NCBI RefSeq assembly: GCF_963676685.1
Contig: NC_092350.1
Location: 44,995,705 to 45,059,704 of the forward strand
Origin: Mytilus edulis
Taxonomy: Eukaryota; Mollusca; Bivalvia; Mytilida; Mytilidae
Reading direction: 5' to 3'
Length of the DNA stretch: 64,000 nt
This document shows, piece by piece, positions 21,686-34,005 of the stretch. The notes beneath the pieces are model-generated. The model was not told the origin of the DNA. It searched no databases and saw only the letters and a list, made by a program, of their open reading frames with translations. The first letter of the stretch is position 1. Each line of letters begins with the position of its first letter. Made by a program: the position numbers and the translations under genes.

Positions 21686-24044
21686 CTGTGTTAACGTCAT
21701 AAATTAATTGAGAGGGAACAATTCCGGGTTACAAACTTATACCGTGAAAACTATGAGAGGAAAATAACGGAACGGCGAAGTGCAACAAAAACAATCGCCA
21801 ACACATTAAAAATCAGAAGGAAAATTTTGTGTAAATAGTTAGTCATAACGATGAAGCAATGAAACGGTTAATCAATTAGGCTCAAGACATTTCTCCGTGT
21901 GCTATTCTTCCTCGTAACCCGATTTGACAATTTTTTTATTTTTGTATCTTTGTGTGAAATCCACCGGACGAAAATTTTCTCTATTGAATGGTATAAATTA
22001 ACACAAATTTTAAATAATTCATTTGCCTATAACTTGTATAATAGAAGTGAGGTTTACTTATACATTTTTTATTCAAAATCAAACACATTTCGAAAGTAAC
22101 TTGTGATAGCTCAACATGTTGTAATCAAACACTTTAGGTGTTAAACTCTATAAAAAAAACATGTTTAACACATGTATGTAACATATACATGTTACATATA
22201 TTCAAAACACTGTTTATTTCCTATTCCTAATAGTATAAACCTATTTTCCAAATCCTGATTCAACTTACTCTTTGTTTGTTTTTCTTTTCATTCTCTTGCT
22301 TTTTCTAAAATTTTTGATATCAGATACTGTCTTTTTTCGTCTGAAAACTGTCCAACAAAAGGGCTATTTCTTTTCTTTTTCCCACTGAAATACAAACAAG
22401 AACGATATAATAATAACTGTGACTATATTTTTATCATAAAATTGATATTACGACGTTGCATAACTGATTGCAGATTATTTCACTGAACGGATGTATGAAA
22501 TAAAATGCCCAAAGTGGGTGAAAAAGTTTTGTTTCTTGCAATCAGTTAAGCGTTTAATGCTATAAACGTAACCCCCACTCCCTCGCCTTAAAACATTGCC
22601 GGATTAGCACCTCAGTTACTATATTTTTACCCTCGGTTACCCTTTAAAATCCTTTTTAGTCCATTTAAAGTAGGCATGGTTCTTTTATTTTGTAGAAATT
22701 ATTTTAATATATCGTTAAAACTCTATTGAACCCATGAGTCAAAATATAACAAAAATTAAATTAATTTTATGTGACTGCCCTTTACAATTACGGCAGTGAA
22801 AACAAATTGATACCGTCTTTTAAAGGAAATTCCTATAATTTTGCAGTTATATTCAGAGCTCTACTTTGTCTTTTAAGTTTTAAATCTGTTTCATTGTACC
22901 CATCTTGAGCACCAGGACTGATCAAAGGTTTAAACCAGTTTAATTGTACTTGGACTTCAGTTTTCTATGTTGTGTTTCGCAAACTTTAGATTTTTGATTG
23001 ACCTTTTAACGTTAGGGTTGTTTTGCCAATGAATTGTCAGTATGTCATCTACTTTCCTGAGGAGTTTACTGATTAAAGTGTGTTATTTGTTTAAATTATT
23101 TACCAATAGCTTGGTTCCGTTATATTGCTATACAGAACACAAATGCAACATAAGTTTTGATAACTGCTTCAAATCGAGTTAACGTTTTGCTTGAACCGCC
23201 ACATAATTCATAGAGCATGTACTTATTTACAAATTGCTCTTGTTCAACCCATTGCTAATTTGTAGCTATTAATGGTATAGATTACGTTCATGCTTAAATA
23301 AGAATTAGAACATCATTTAAAATAGAATTTTTGAGGCCTTTATTACAAGTTTGCATGCCAACAACAATAACATTTTTATAATTCAGCAAAGGTGTGGTAT
23401 AATATTTCATGTCCAGAATTGTAAGTTACTTAATCTTCCGTATTTGATGACTGAGGACTAGTTATTAAGAACGATACTTGTGCGAAAAAATAATGAATTC
23501 AAATTATTAGTGTATGCACTAATTATGAATCTGTTCTCAAGATAGATAACATATTTCTTACGTGTTTCCAATCGCAGTTCATTTGTTTAATCATAACACA
23601 ACTAAATGTAAATGACTTTCAGTAAAAACAGATTAAACTTTTTGTCTCTTGTAGAAATCAATTAATTGTTTTTGATGCATTTATCCACTTTGTAATCGTC
23701 AATTATTTAAACATGTTACATACGGATGCCAATATTTGTGACTATGGTGTCTAATTGTGTTTTAAATGAAACTTGTTCTTTCAAATGATTTTTCATTAGA
23801 GCTTCAAGTGTAAGTTTTTCAATATCATATGATATGAAGTAATATAATATTTGAAAACCAAACCTACTGTATTTCACATTAATATTTTTTTCAATTGCTC
23901 TGTTTGAATTAAGATAAATCAAGTGCATTGAGCGAAGTGACTAACTTTAAACTATTGCTTTCCACCTAGATATACACTGACGTCATAATTATATAACTTT
24001 TTCTAAAATATGACCAAGAAATAGTCAGAAAAAAAATATGTTGT
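21686..24044. other. Gene-free AT-rich stretch
   Basis: No supported gene or repeat recognised on either strand. Confidence 0.5.
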
Positions 24045-24355
24045 GATTTGAAATGGGTTAATTTATCCTTGTAGTAATCTGTTATCAGTAATCCATCGAT
24101 AAGAAAAAGATTAACGCCCCGTGGAAATCAGGTCATAACATCGGTTTTCAGATTACTGAACCCATAAAACAAGGTTATGTTGTCTGCTTGTGCACTGTTA
24201 TTTGAGCGCATAGAACAAAGAAAAAACAAAACCCAGTATGAAAAAGAAGGTGCTTAATCTAATCAGGAAGGACAAGGTTAAGCAGGTAATTCACACATTT
24301 CAATAGATAAAACAAAGCTAGAGTAAGACCGTACCACATATGTTGATAAATTGTC
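24045..24355. repeat. Local direct duplication, copy 1
   Basis: Shares ordered blocks with 25300-25600: TAATTTATCCT..GTAATC, TTATCAGTAATCCA, CGATA, AGGTCATAACRTCGG, TTGTGCACTGTTA, TAATCTAATC, CAAGRTTAAG and AATTCACACATTT. The divergence is substantial, so the duplication is old. No coding character. Confidence 0.7.
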
Positions 24356-24639
24356 AGAAGATACTTGAAGTACTACGAATCAAATGAGTAAAAGGGGAAA
24401 GGGGACTGTAAAGGGAAGAAGTCCCAACACAAATAAAAGCCGTTAAAAATCTACACAGTAAACCAATGATACAATAAAAATCTTTGATTGAACAGTGAAC
24501 TTGCATCTGGAAGCTCAGGAAGGTACACACTCATTAAAGATAACAAGCTCATATTGCAGTAGATTCAAGGAAAATAAATCAATGGTTCCCTTACTACATG
24601 TACATTTTGATAGTTTTTGTATGATACTACTATGGGTAT

Positions 24640-24965
24640 ATTTATCAACGTTGACTACACAATATTGACTGCTGTACCCTTGTTTTTGACATTTTCACCT
24701 TATAAGTCTGTTTGGTTTGTTCACAAATTGTGTCGATATAATGAAATTGTATGTATCTGTCATAAAAGTGAAAGGATTTAACAAGCTTTAAAACCATGTT
24801 TAATCCCACATTTTCTGCACAATAAAATGCCTGTACCAAGTCAGGAATATGACAGTTGTTGTCCATTCGTTTGATGAGTTTGAGTTTTCATTTTGCCATT
24901 TGATTAGGGACTTTCCGTTTTAAATTTTCCTCGGAGTTAATTATTTTTGTGATTTTTTTATATTT
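24640..24965 (+). repeat. Family D repeat, long copy
   Basis: Order from 5': GTCTGTTTGGTTTGTTCACA, AAATTGT-TGATATAATG, GTCATAAAAGTGAAAGG, AACCATGTTTAATCCCACATT, ATAAAATGCCTGTACCAAGT, GACAGTTGTTGTCCATTCGT, and an end with ATTTTCCTCGGAGTT. This copy gives the family order. Confidence 0.75.
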
Positions 24966-25299
24966 TGCTCTCAGATGTTGTTATATATAGTTTAATCACA
25001 AACTAAGTCTCTTTACTGGCCGTTTTCAATGAGAATAATTCATATTTATAACGTATTAAAGTTGGCAGTTCAATCAATTCTATACTGAAAAAAATGTATA
25101 TTAATTTTGAATGGCTTTTTTTATTGCCTGGCGATACAAATAAAAAATTCAAAACATAAAATAAGGTCACCTATATTTTCACTTAGAACAAAATCTGACT
25201 AGTTTGTGACGTCTTTAATTTATTATTGATATATTGTTTTACGAAATACTGCTAACATTCACTGGGGAACCTTCAAATTACTAACGAGTTTTGATTAGA

Positions 25300-25600
25300 G
25301 TAATTTATCCTCGCGATAATCTTTCCTTATCAGTAATCCAGCGATAGAATTGCAATACACCTGTTAAGAATCTAGGTCATAACGTCGGATTAGAGATTAA
25401 TACGCCTGAATCCAATATTAAAACGTCTGTTTGTGCACTGTTACACAGAAAACTGGTACAAAGTAAAGAGATTAAACTTGTAAACAAAGGAGATGATGGA
25501 TAATCTAATCGAACCAGACAGACAAGATTAAGTAGTAAATTCACACATTTAAACAGATAATAAAAACACTTAATAGGACCACATACATAGTTATTGGTGG
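25300..25600. repeat. Local direct duplication, copy 2
   Basis: Second copy of the 24045-24355 segment, about 1.25 kb downstream in the same orientation. Confidence 0.7.
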
Positions 25601-26585
25601 TTTAAAAGCACGATTAAAAATCTGATAAGTTCTTTGACGTAAAAGCAGGTGTTTCGTAGTATAAATGGCCTTGATATATAAATCTGTATTAACGAACTTA
25701 TCTACTTTTCATTTATCTATCAACACTTATTGTATGTGATGTAATATGGTACTTTGACGATATGGAAGAAAAACCTACTTTATTAAAATCATTTAATGTT
25801 TGTAATTATCTAAGTCAATCGGTTAAGTTATAATATAATAGTCAATTATAACAGTTGTGCAATTGTAAAATAAACCAAGTTGAAAAAAGTTAAATTGATT
25901 AATATAAGTAAAGTGTCATAACATGGAAGCCAGTCATTGCAATCGAGAATTAATTAAGAATTCAAAAATGAAACCGCAGTTGAATTTTTTTTAAACAAAG
26001 TTGATACAGATTTGTTTCTATTTATTTCTTTTATTTACTTTTATGTTATGACCCTGGATTGTAGTTTAATTAAGAGCATCCTGCCTTGTTTACTGAAAAT
26101 ATTTTATACAATTTTGGATTTTCAATGAATAAACAATGCATGCATGGTTAGTTACTTTTTCATATAATTTTTATTGGAAAATATGTTAACACTCTTTATA
26201 TTTCCTATCAAAAAACCGTATGTTGGTACTCCTTGCACGGGTTTCTACTCCTAAGTGGCACTCCAATCAAATAAAATGGAATGCACTACGTAAAACATAA
26301 AAGTTCGTAAGTTGAACAACATACGCATGAAGCTGTATTCCAAAAAGTGTTCCAAAATAACAAAAAATGTATGAACAGTCAATTTACCTTAAGAAACGAA
26401 TCGAAGGTTTTTATTGTGCACACATAAGTGCTGGTTGTACTGATAGCCTAGGGTAACGACACGTTCAATAGCATTAGCTATGTAATTCAAAATTGCCGCT
26501 TAAAAATTGCATTATCATAAAGTGACAGCAAAATCACTATTACAGTGACGTTATGGCCCTTGACGTATTGGTTTTGTAATTATAT
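25601..26585. other. Gene-free AT-rich stretch
   Basis: No supported gene or repeat recognised. Confidence 0.5.
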
Positions 26586-26589
26586 CCAC

Positions 26590-26765
26590 ATCAATTTATG
26601 TGTGGGGTTCGTGTTGCTCAGTCTTTAATTTTCTATGTGTTTTGTGCACTATTGTTTTTCTGTCCTTTTCGTTTTTAGCTATAGTGTTGTCAGTTTATTT
26701 TCGATCTATGAGTTTGAAAGTCCCCGTTTTATCTTCACCCATCTTTTATAATGACATTACCAATT
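26590..26765 (+). repeat. Family E repeat, partial
   Basis: GTGGGGTTCGTGTTGCTCAG through TTGTCAGTTTATTTTCGATC and ATGAGTTTGAAAGT matches the 9.37-9.50 kb region. Confidence 0.7.
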
Positions 26766-27127
26766 TCGGATATTTAAACAGTCAAAATTGAACACCCTTT
26801 GTAAACCTTTTCCTTAACATTTAACGTGGTACAGTTTCGTGTATAACCTAAATTAATCTCCACCTTTTCAACAGTTACGCCTACCTTGCAACTATATCCA
26901 CCAATCCACAACCTATCAACCGACATTTACTGAACTGTCTTTCTAATGCTATTCTTGTGGCATAATCTGTTGTTTTGAACTCTGCAAAATGTCGCCGTTC
27001 CCTAAAACAAATAAATTAAATTTTCGATTAGTCCAAAATGTACAAACGTATTGATAATCGTATGACGTTCTTAAAAGTAAATATGAAATACTTATGTGGA
27101 AATCTTTTTTTTGGGGGGGGATAACTT

Positions 27128-27270
27128 GTTGCTTGAAATAAATAATTGCCAGCTGAAACAAGCCTCCGTGTGCGGGATTTTCTCGCTGTATTGAAGACCC
27201 ATTATGGCCTTCGGCTGTTTTCTGTTCTTTGGTCGGGTTGTTGTCTCTTTGATACATTGCCCATTATAAA
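27128..27270 (+). repeat. Family A tail (Penelope-like 3' end), 5'-truncated
   Basis: GCCAGCTGAAACAAGCCTCC, GCGGGATTTTCTCGCTGTAT, TTGAAGACCC and TGGTCGGGTTGTTGTCTCTT correspond to 5697-5810 of the near-complete element. Confidence 0.8.
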
Positions 27271-27759
27271 AAAAATCCCATTCTTGATCATTATATTTTG
27301 CCGTAGCATTTTAATATATATGTTGATTATAACTTTCAATTAAAAAAAAAACATTTAAATTGTTGCCCCTTTAAAGGAACAGTTGCTTCTCACTGATAAT
27401 TGATTAACCTGTTAACGCTCATAAGAAATATCTTTTTTGTAATTATATCTGTTTGGTTTTATCTGAATGTAAAATGTTTAGAATAAAAATATAAACATTG
27501 TGTAATTTTCATAGAAAAATTTGGTATAAATTTGAGAATAGCTTATAAATTTGGCAACTCGAGTAATTTTGTTTCAAACTAAAATCACAACTATAATATT
27601 AAAGGGAAAATGCCATGTGCGATACGACCTATCTTTTGGTTTCTTTGTTGTATTTTGTAGACTATTAATTGTCTTTTGTCGTTTTTCGAGAGGGCATTGT
27701 CTGTTCTTCTTTCATTTTTGAGACAGAAAAAATATTTGGTATTTTCTGCGCTCTTTCCT

Positions 27760-27990
27760 TTTTGCCTTGTTAGGTTTTATTTGTTATGTCTGTTTGTTTT
27801 GTTCACACATCCTTGTTTAATAAAAAGAAATTTTATGCGATTGGCATACAAGTGAGATGTTTAGGTATCAATAAAACAAGGTTTCATCCACCATTGTCTA
27901 CATAAGAAAATGTATTACGTAGTAAAGAATATGACAATTGTTATCCATTCGTTTGATGTGTTTGATCTTTTGATTTTGCCATTTGCAAAT
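27760..27990 (+). repeat. Family D repeat, diverged
   Basis: GTCTGTTTGTTTTGTTCACA, AAGTGAGATGTTTAG, CAAGGTTTCATCCACCATTG, CTACATAAGAAAATG and GACAATTGTTATCCATTCGT in family order. The CCTGTACCAAG core itself is mutated here. Confidence 0.7.
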
Positions 27991-27999
27991 TTCAGAATA

Positions 28000-29020
28000 A
28001 ATTAATGCATTTTGTATAAATTAAAATGAAGAAAATGCCTGTTTACAGCGTTATACTGTTTTTATTTCAGTTCTTGTTGGTTTTATGGCTTCAAGTATGC
28101 ATACAATCATGTATAAATAACAATCAAACTATAACAATCAAACTATAACAACAGAAATTAAATCAAACAAAAAATCTACATATTGTTAAAAACAATTGTG
28201 TTGAGAAATAAAATACCGCTGTACTTCTCAATTTGATCTACAGACTGGTTTATTTTATACAAGAAGAATGCATTATTCCTTTACGTGGACATGGTAGTTT
28301 TTTTTATCTCCATGAACTATATGTTAACATGATTAAAAGAAAACAATACCATGCGAGGGAAGTAGCTTATTGACAATATCATACCTCCTTACCAGACAAT
28401 TTAATAAACCCGACTGGGAATTTAATTGCATGGAAAAGATTATATGTTCTTATTTATATGTGAATTCCATTATTGCAGCGTTTTCTTCATTGTAACGACA
28501 GCATGATGTTTATAATAACAGCACAAAAACAAAATAATGATATCTTGAAATATTTACACTGGTCAAATATAATATTGATATCATTGCACTTTGTATTCCG
28601 ATAGTTTATGGTGAGAGATTATTATATCCTTTGGTCTATTGTGGATAGAGGTAAACAAAAATTGTTGAATTACTACCACTTAATCAATGGAACCGCTTAT
28701 TGTTTGTAAGACAAAATTTACCAAGAAATATAAAACAGCATTTGTGTATTCTCATTCGCCCAGTAATCAGTGTACATACACTAGTATTAAATATATTTTG
28801 AACAGTCTTTATATAAAAGGGGGAGAAATTTAAATCTCATGTTTAAATTCCCCTCACAAGTACAAATGTATGAATATCATTTTATATAATGTTTGATTAT
28901 ATTGTGAAATGTGAAAATGGTGTTATTGAATGGTAATGCACGTTAAATAACATTCCTTTTATACAAATGCATAAGGTATGAAATTTTTGAACACTTTTCC
29001 CACTGTTCTACATTGAATTA
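28000..29020. other. Gene-free AT-rich stretch
   Basis: No supported gene; a 40-codon signal-peptide-like frame at 28026 is discussed under rejected items. Confidence 0.45.
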
Positions 29021-29390
29021 CATTAAAAGAATTTGTTGCTCAATTTTTTATCATAAAAATAAAAGGACAAAAGTGTCAGCACTTAAATGGGGGGGGGGGG
29101 GGGGGGAGAAAGAGAAAAACATAATCACTATTTTTTTAGCATCAATCTACGCGAAAAAAAGATTGATTTTTTTCTAATTCCTTGAATGTTCTAAGAGATG
29201 AAGGTCTAAATGTGACAATTGTCTTTTTTATTCTAATAAAAATGAGAACAGATCTGGTGCAGATATCTAAAGAAGATTAAAACGACCATTTGTTTTAAAA
29301 AAAAGTAATTCCAACTTCTTTTCAACAATAATAGGAAAAACAAACAGTGATTTTTTTCTACAAAGACGCAAATTAAAATTCGATTTACTT
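29021..29390. repeat. Second local direct duplication, copy 1
   Basis: Shares GTTGCTCAATTTT, AAAGTGTCAGC, ATGTTC..GAAGGTCTAAATGT, GTGCAGATATCT, CAAACAGTGATTTTTTTCTA and AAATTAAAATTCGAT with 30355-30640. It contains an 18-G run at 29089-29106 that copy 2 lacks. Confidence 0.75.
29089..29106 (+). repeat. Run of 18 G
   Basis: Uninterrupted homopolymer in a very AT-rich setting, able to form a G-quadruplex in principle; its length may be inexact in any assembly. Confidence 0.9.
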
Positions 29391-29889
29391 ATTTTATGAA
29401 CATTTCTACATTTCATTACTTGTAAACCGATTGTTTAATATAAAATCTTGTTAAACCAGCACTGAGACATGTAAAGTAGTAATTTAATTACTGAAAATTG
29501 CTGCTCATGACAAGTTTATTTTGTAGTCTTCATGTTACGTCGAAATTTAGTGTCAAATCATTTAAATTTAATAGATTTGCGTTTAGTTTTAATTGTCAGA
29601 TTGGGTTAGGAAAACCTTAAAATAAAGAATCTGATACGTTAAATGTAAATTTCTTATTTGGACATGTCAATTGTGATATATTTCACACTATGGATAAGCT
29701 GTTTGACATTAAGTCCGAGTGTCGAATAATTTGATACACACCAGACAAGACAATCGAATTTACGATAGTGATTCAGTCGTGCGAAACAAAAACACTACTG
29801 TTCGAGTACCAGTTACTGTCAGAAATTTGCAGTTTTCTCATTTTCATCTTATACAAGCTAAATATATAACCATAGATTCGAAATAAGTT

Positions 29890-29990
29890 CCTCTTATAAT
29901 AAGTAAAATAACAAAATACCGAACTCCGAGGAAAATTTAAAAAAAAATGTCCCTTATCAAATGGCAAAATATATCGAACGAATGTAAAAC
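29890..29990 (-). repeat. Family D end fragment
   Basis: ATACCGAACTCCGAGGAAAA, CTTATCAAATGGCAAAAT and ATCGAACGAATG are the reverse complement of the family D 3' end. Confidence 0.65.
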
Positions 29991-30124
29991 AATAATCATA
30001 ATCTTAACTTGTTAAAGGCATGTCTTTGTTACGAAAATTGTTGAATACTGGTAAACACAACGACAAAATGTGTTTCTGTATAACTATTCCTGGGGAATTG
30101 TTTAAAGTACGAGAGCCAGTAAAA

Positions 30125-30348
30125 AGTAAATTCTGAAAAATACCTAACTCCGAGGAAAATATTAAACGGAAAGTTACAAATCAAATGGCAAAATCACTGG
30201 CTCAGACACATTAAACGACTTGGTACAGTCATATCTTTTTGAAGACAAATGATGGATCAAACATGGTATGATAGCTAGCTAAAACTCTCACTTGTAAGAC
30301 AGTCACATAAAATTCCGTTATATTGACAACGATTTGTGAACAACACAT
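30125..30348 (-). repeat. Family D repeat
   Basis: Minus-strand copy with ACCTAACTCCGAGGAAAA, CGACTTGGTACAGTCAT, TAGCTAGCTAAAACTCTCAC and CCGTTATATTGACAACGATT. Confidence 0.7.
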
Positions 30349-30354
30349 TACATT

Positions 30355-30640
30355 AGAAGAATGTGTTGCTCAATTTTCGAACTAAAAAATAAAAAGACAA
30401 AGTGTCAGCTCTTTCATAAATTCCTCGAATGTTCAAAGGAAAGAAGGTCTAAATGTTCCAATTGTCTCTTTGATTTTTAATGAAAATGAAATCAGCTCTT
30501 GTGCAGATATCTTTAGTAGATTTAAACGACTGTTAAGTTTTAAAAAATTGCAAAACTAACTTCTTTTTCAACGTTGATTGGAAATACAAACAGTGATTTT
30601 TTTTCTACAGAAAGATACAAATTAAAATTCGATAGTCACA
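30355..30640. repeat. Second local direct duplication, copy 2
   Basis: Same orientation as 29021-29390, about 1.3 kb downstream. Its right edge runs into AGTCACATAAAATTCCATTA, a family D fragment. Confidence 0.75.
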
Positions 30641-31077
30641 TAAAATTCCATTATATTGACAAATTGTGCCGGATGTTAGATACGATTGGGTCCGAACAAA
30701 TTTTGCCGGTGTGGTTTAGACACAGTGTAATATATCACTATAAAACCAAACAAATATGTATAAACAGTAACAGTATTTAAAAAAAAAATCTTCTTTTCAA
30801 TCTTCAAGTGATGTGTATGCCAAATTGTGTATGTTATTTAGTAGGTTTCCGTCAAATTATGCATGTATGTTTTAGACTTTTTCCGAATTGCGTATGTCAT
30901 TTAATATGTTGACACTAAAAATGCCCGCAACAAATAAAGATTGAGTCAAAGAGACCAGAAGAAAAGTTGGTACCCATTTGAATGTCGATTTTTTTGTGAG
31001 AAAACAATCAAATGTTAAATGTCTAAAACTAATGTTTGCTGATATGGTAAACGCAATGATTCCAGTTTTCTTAATAT

Positions 31078-31180
31078 ATAGATATAGGAAGATGTGTTGT
31101 GAGTGCCAATGAGACATCTCTCCATCCAAATAACAATTTAAAAAAAAGTTAAACCATAATAGGTCAATGTACGGCTTCTA
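31078..31180 (-). repeat. Family B tail, short copy
   Basis: GGAAGATGTGTTGTGAGTGCC then AATGAGACATCTCTCCATCC and TAGGTCAATGTACGGCTTC, the reverse complement of the 33.9-34.0 kb end. Confidence 0.8.
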
Positions 31181-31744
31181 TGTCTATTTTTATTAATCAT
31201 ATCTAAATAGTTGACATTTATCTTTAAAACGCAAAAAGGACAGTGTGTCAAAATCGTGTATGTCTGTAAAGTGGAACTTCTTCAAATAGATACTTTGTCT
31301 TGTTTTAACACAATAACTTGACTTCCCACTCAACAGCACGCCTCGGCGTTACTTTGTTCTTGAAAAGTCAAGTGTGTATGGAGAGCTTTTGGTGACAAAT
31401 TAAATGAAAAGAAAAGCATTGAAATTACTTAAAATAACTATAAATTTAAGAAATGAATTAAATAAGTAAAATTTTAATACAATTTATCGGATTTTTTCTG
31501 TATTGTAGGCTTACATTTGTATTTCAATTTTATCGTTTAGTTGCACATTTTAGTCCTTTGAATATCTTTTACGCCTTTTTATCATCCCTGTGTAAAGGTT
31601 TTTTTAGTCACTCAAAACTATGTCGGTATGCAAACTATGAGTAGGGTATTTGTCAATTCGCCAGTTTGACGATTTGCATTGTATTTATTTCGTTTATTAG
31701 AAGTTCAAAGTGTATTAAAAAAAAGTATAGGTAAATGCTACTAG

Positions 31745-31830
31745 TGAAGTAGGATATGTTCATCCTACCGGAGCACCTGATATCACCCCAATTTTAAGTG
31801 GGATTCATGTTACTAAGCCTTCCTTTTTTC
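31745..31830 (+). repeat. Family E scrap
   Basis: GGAGCACCTGATATCACCCC and a GTGGGATTCATGTTACTAAG stretch match 9336-9385. Confidence 0.5.
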
Positions 31831-33589
31831 ATCGCAAGTTCATCGTAGATGCTTAGTGCACATATGAGTAGGTGAAAGGGGCTGAACACGAAAAAATCAT
31901 TATAATGCACCGAAAGTACGAAAACACTTTTTTTTTCATTTTCATGCATTCAAACCTTCGCAGGAACATAAAGGTGTTAACATACATGAAATATTAATGT
32001 AAAAAAAATAAACAGTTTCTTCAAATTGAAAGCCACTAAATCTAATTAAAGTAATGTTCCACCGTTGCTCCTTATGTTCGTTCTATCGTTTTATGTGTCG
32101 CGTTATTATTAATTAGTTAGGAAGGGACTGCCTGTCAAATATGAAAATCGCTCACAATGTATTGCCAATATTGCAAAGCTCAAATCCATATATCAAATCA
32201 TGATACCATAATACAGTATCTTACTTTTATGAAACGAAAAAGTCCATGCTCCGTAGATATATGAAATGTCATAGAAAATTCAAACATGGAGGACTGTCTG
32301 GCATGCTGGAAAATTGTCTACACAGTGCATTCGATTATTTATAAAGATATCGGCCTATTACGAAATCATTGCCTTTTCTCAAAAACTAGGAAATAAGAAA
32401 CCAAAATTATGAAAGTCCAGATAAACCAGGTCATTGAAACACATGACCTACGTTGTTAGTGAGTGTTTCATTTAAGTATTGTTGAAAAGAAAGGTACTGA
32501 TATGATTTACCAAATACATTAAATTTTCTTAAAACTCTATGTTGATATATTAAGAGTTTGTTTTCATCAGACAAGTTAACCTTAGACAAACTTATATTTA
32601 AGGTCTCTTTCGATCATTTACATAGCTATGTAATTTTAATCCCCTTGTTTTCCAATGTTCCCAAAAAGCGCATCGGATACAAAATATTGGTGAATTGCTA
32701 GTTCCATCGTATAAGTCTTGTTCTGGTCTTATCTGCCTAACGTTTCTTAGATTTAACAAGAAAGTGACATTCCTACTACTCATATATTCTGTTTTCATAT
32801 AATAAAGGTAACGTGGGCTGTCTGCATACGGTCAGAACGCTTTTATCCAAAAGAACCTTGCAATGTATGAATGCAGTAAATTAGTATCATGCTCTAATAA
32901 CTCTAAATTCAATAATATTATATCTTCCGGTTTTTATTTGTATAATTCTCAAATTGTGTTATGAGTGATACAATAAATTATAACTAATTGCTTTATAGTC
33001 ACATTTTAGTTTGACTTTCATTTTAAGATGGCCTATAAATATCATATAATTCATGTTTCCATAAATCAAAATGGGTAAAAAGTTTCTTCTTTTGTTATTA
33101 AGTACCATACATCGATTAAATTTTCAATTGGTATAACAGTCCAAGATGTGCGATGAATGGTTTCTATTGTAAATGTTCCTCGATTTACAGATTAGCTGCG
33201 AGAATCCTGGATATCATTTTACTTCAAGTGTAAATGTCAGATTTTGATTGACTAATACGACGGGGATAATTTACTCTATCCCATAGCTCAGCGACAGAAC
33301 ATTTTTTGAATGTCGCTCCCTCATACAGATCAATCAAAATTCGAAAATTTAAAGGACAATGAGTTGAATTTACATAAATGAATAAATTAAAGATAAATTG
33401 AACGCCCAAATTCTATGTGTTGGCCTCGAAACTTTTTTCTTCGTAGTTTGTCAAACACAAATATATATATCTTGTTTCACTAGTGCTGTTCTTTCTAATA
33501 ATTTTGTTATGTACATAAATGTAGTAAACACAATAATGATAGAATATTCAGTATACTTATAATTACCCGGCCACGTCCACTTATATTTT

Positions 33590-34005
33590 AGTCCATCTGA
33601 TGAGTTAAGCCTTTTTCAACTGATTTTGATAGTTTGTTCTTATGTTGTACTGTTATACCACTGTCCCAGGTTTAGGGGGGGATCCCGCTAACATGTTTAA
33701 CCCCGCCACATTATTTATGTATGTGCCTGTCCCAAGTCAGGAGCCTGTATATTCAGTGGTTGTCGTTTGTTTATGTGTTACATTTTTGTTTTTCGTTAAT
33801 TTTTTTACATAAATAAGGCCATTAGTTTTCTCGTTTGAATTGTTTTACATTGTCTTATCGGGGCCTTTTATAGCTGACTATGTGGTATGGGCTTTGCTCA
33901 TTGTTGAAGGCCGTACGGTAACCTATAGTTGTTAATGTCTGTGTCATTTTGGTCTTTTGTGGATAGTTGTCTCATTGGCAATCATACCACATCTTCTTTT
34001 TTTAT
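33590..34005 (+). mobile_element. Family B retroelement 3' part
   Basis: Contains AACATGTTTAACCCCGCC (33692) and CCTGTCCCAAGTCAGGAGCC (33725), both shared with the Penelope-like 3' tail at 5.5 kb, followed by its own tail ending GTCTCATTGGCAATCATACC (33971) and ACATCTTC. Three truncated minus-strand copies of that end lie at 18.5, 31.1 and 46.4 kb. The shared blocks suggest a relative of the Penelope-like elements mobilised by the same machinery. No coding sequence is present here. Confidence 0.7.

Larger units (their letters stand above)
30660..33585. other. Gene-free AT-rich stretch with two short repeats
   Basis: Apart from a family B scrap (31078-31180) and a family E scrap (31745-31830) I see nothing supported. 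A 66-codon minus-strand frame at 32598-32798 is unconvincing. Confidence 0.45.

Noticed and set aside
28026-28148. Short plus-strand frame MKKMPVYSVILFLFQFLLV.. resembling a signal peptide, with a possible GTATGC donor
   Set aside because: Only 40 codons, ends in low-complexity sequence, and no in-phase second exon or acceptor was found nearby; hydrophobic runs are common in AT-rich DNA.
32598-32798. Minus-strand frame containing CIRCAFWEHWKTRGLKLHSY
   Set aside because: Some protein-like character, but no splice context, no recognised domain and only 66 codons.
33597-33640. CTGATGAG at the start of the family B element as a hammerhead core
   Set aside because: No helix II or GAAA follows at the needed distance and no cleavage triplet is placed correctly.
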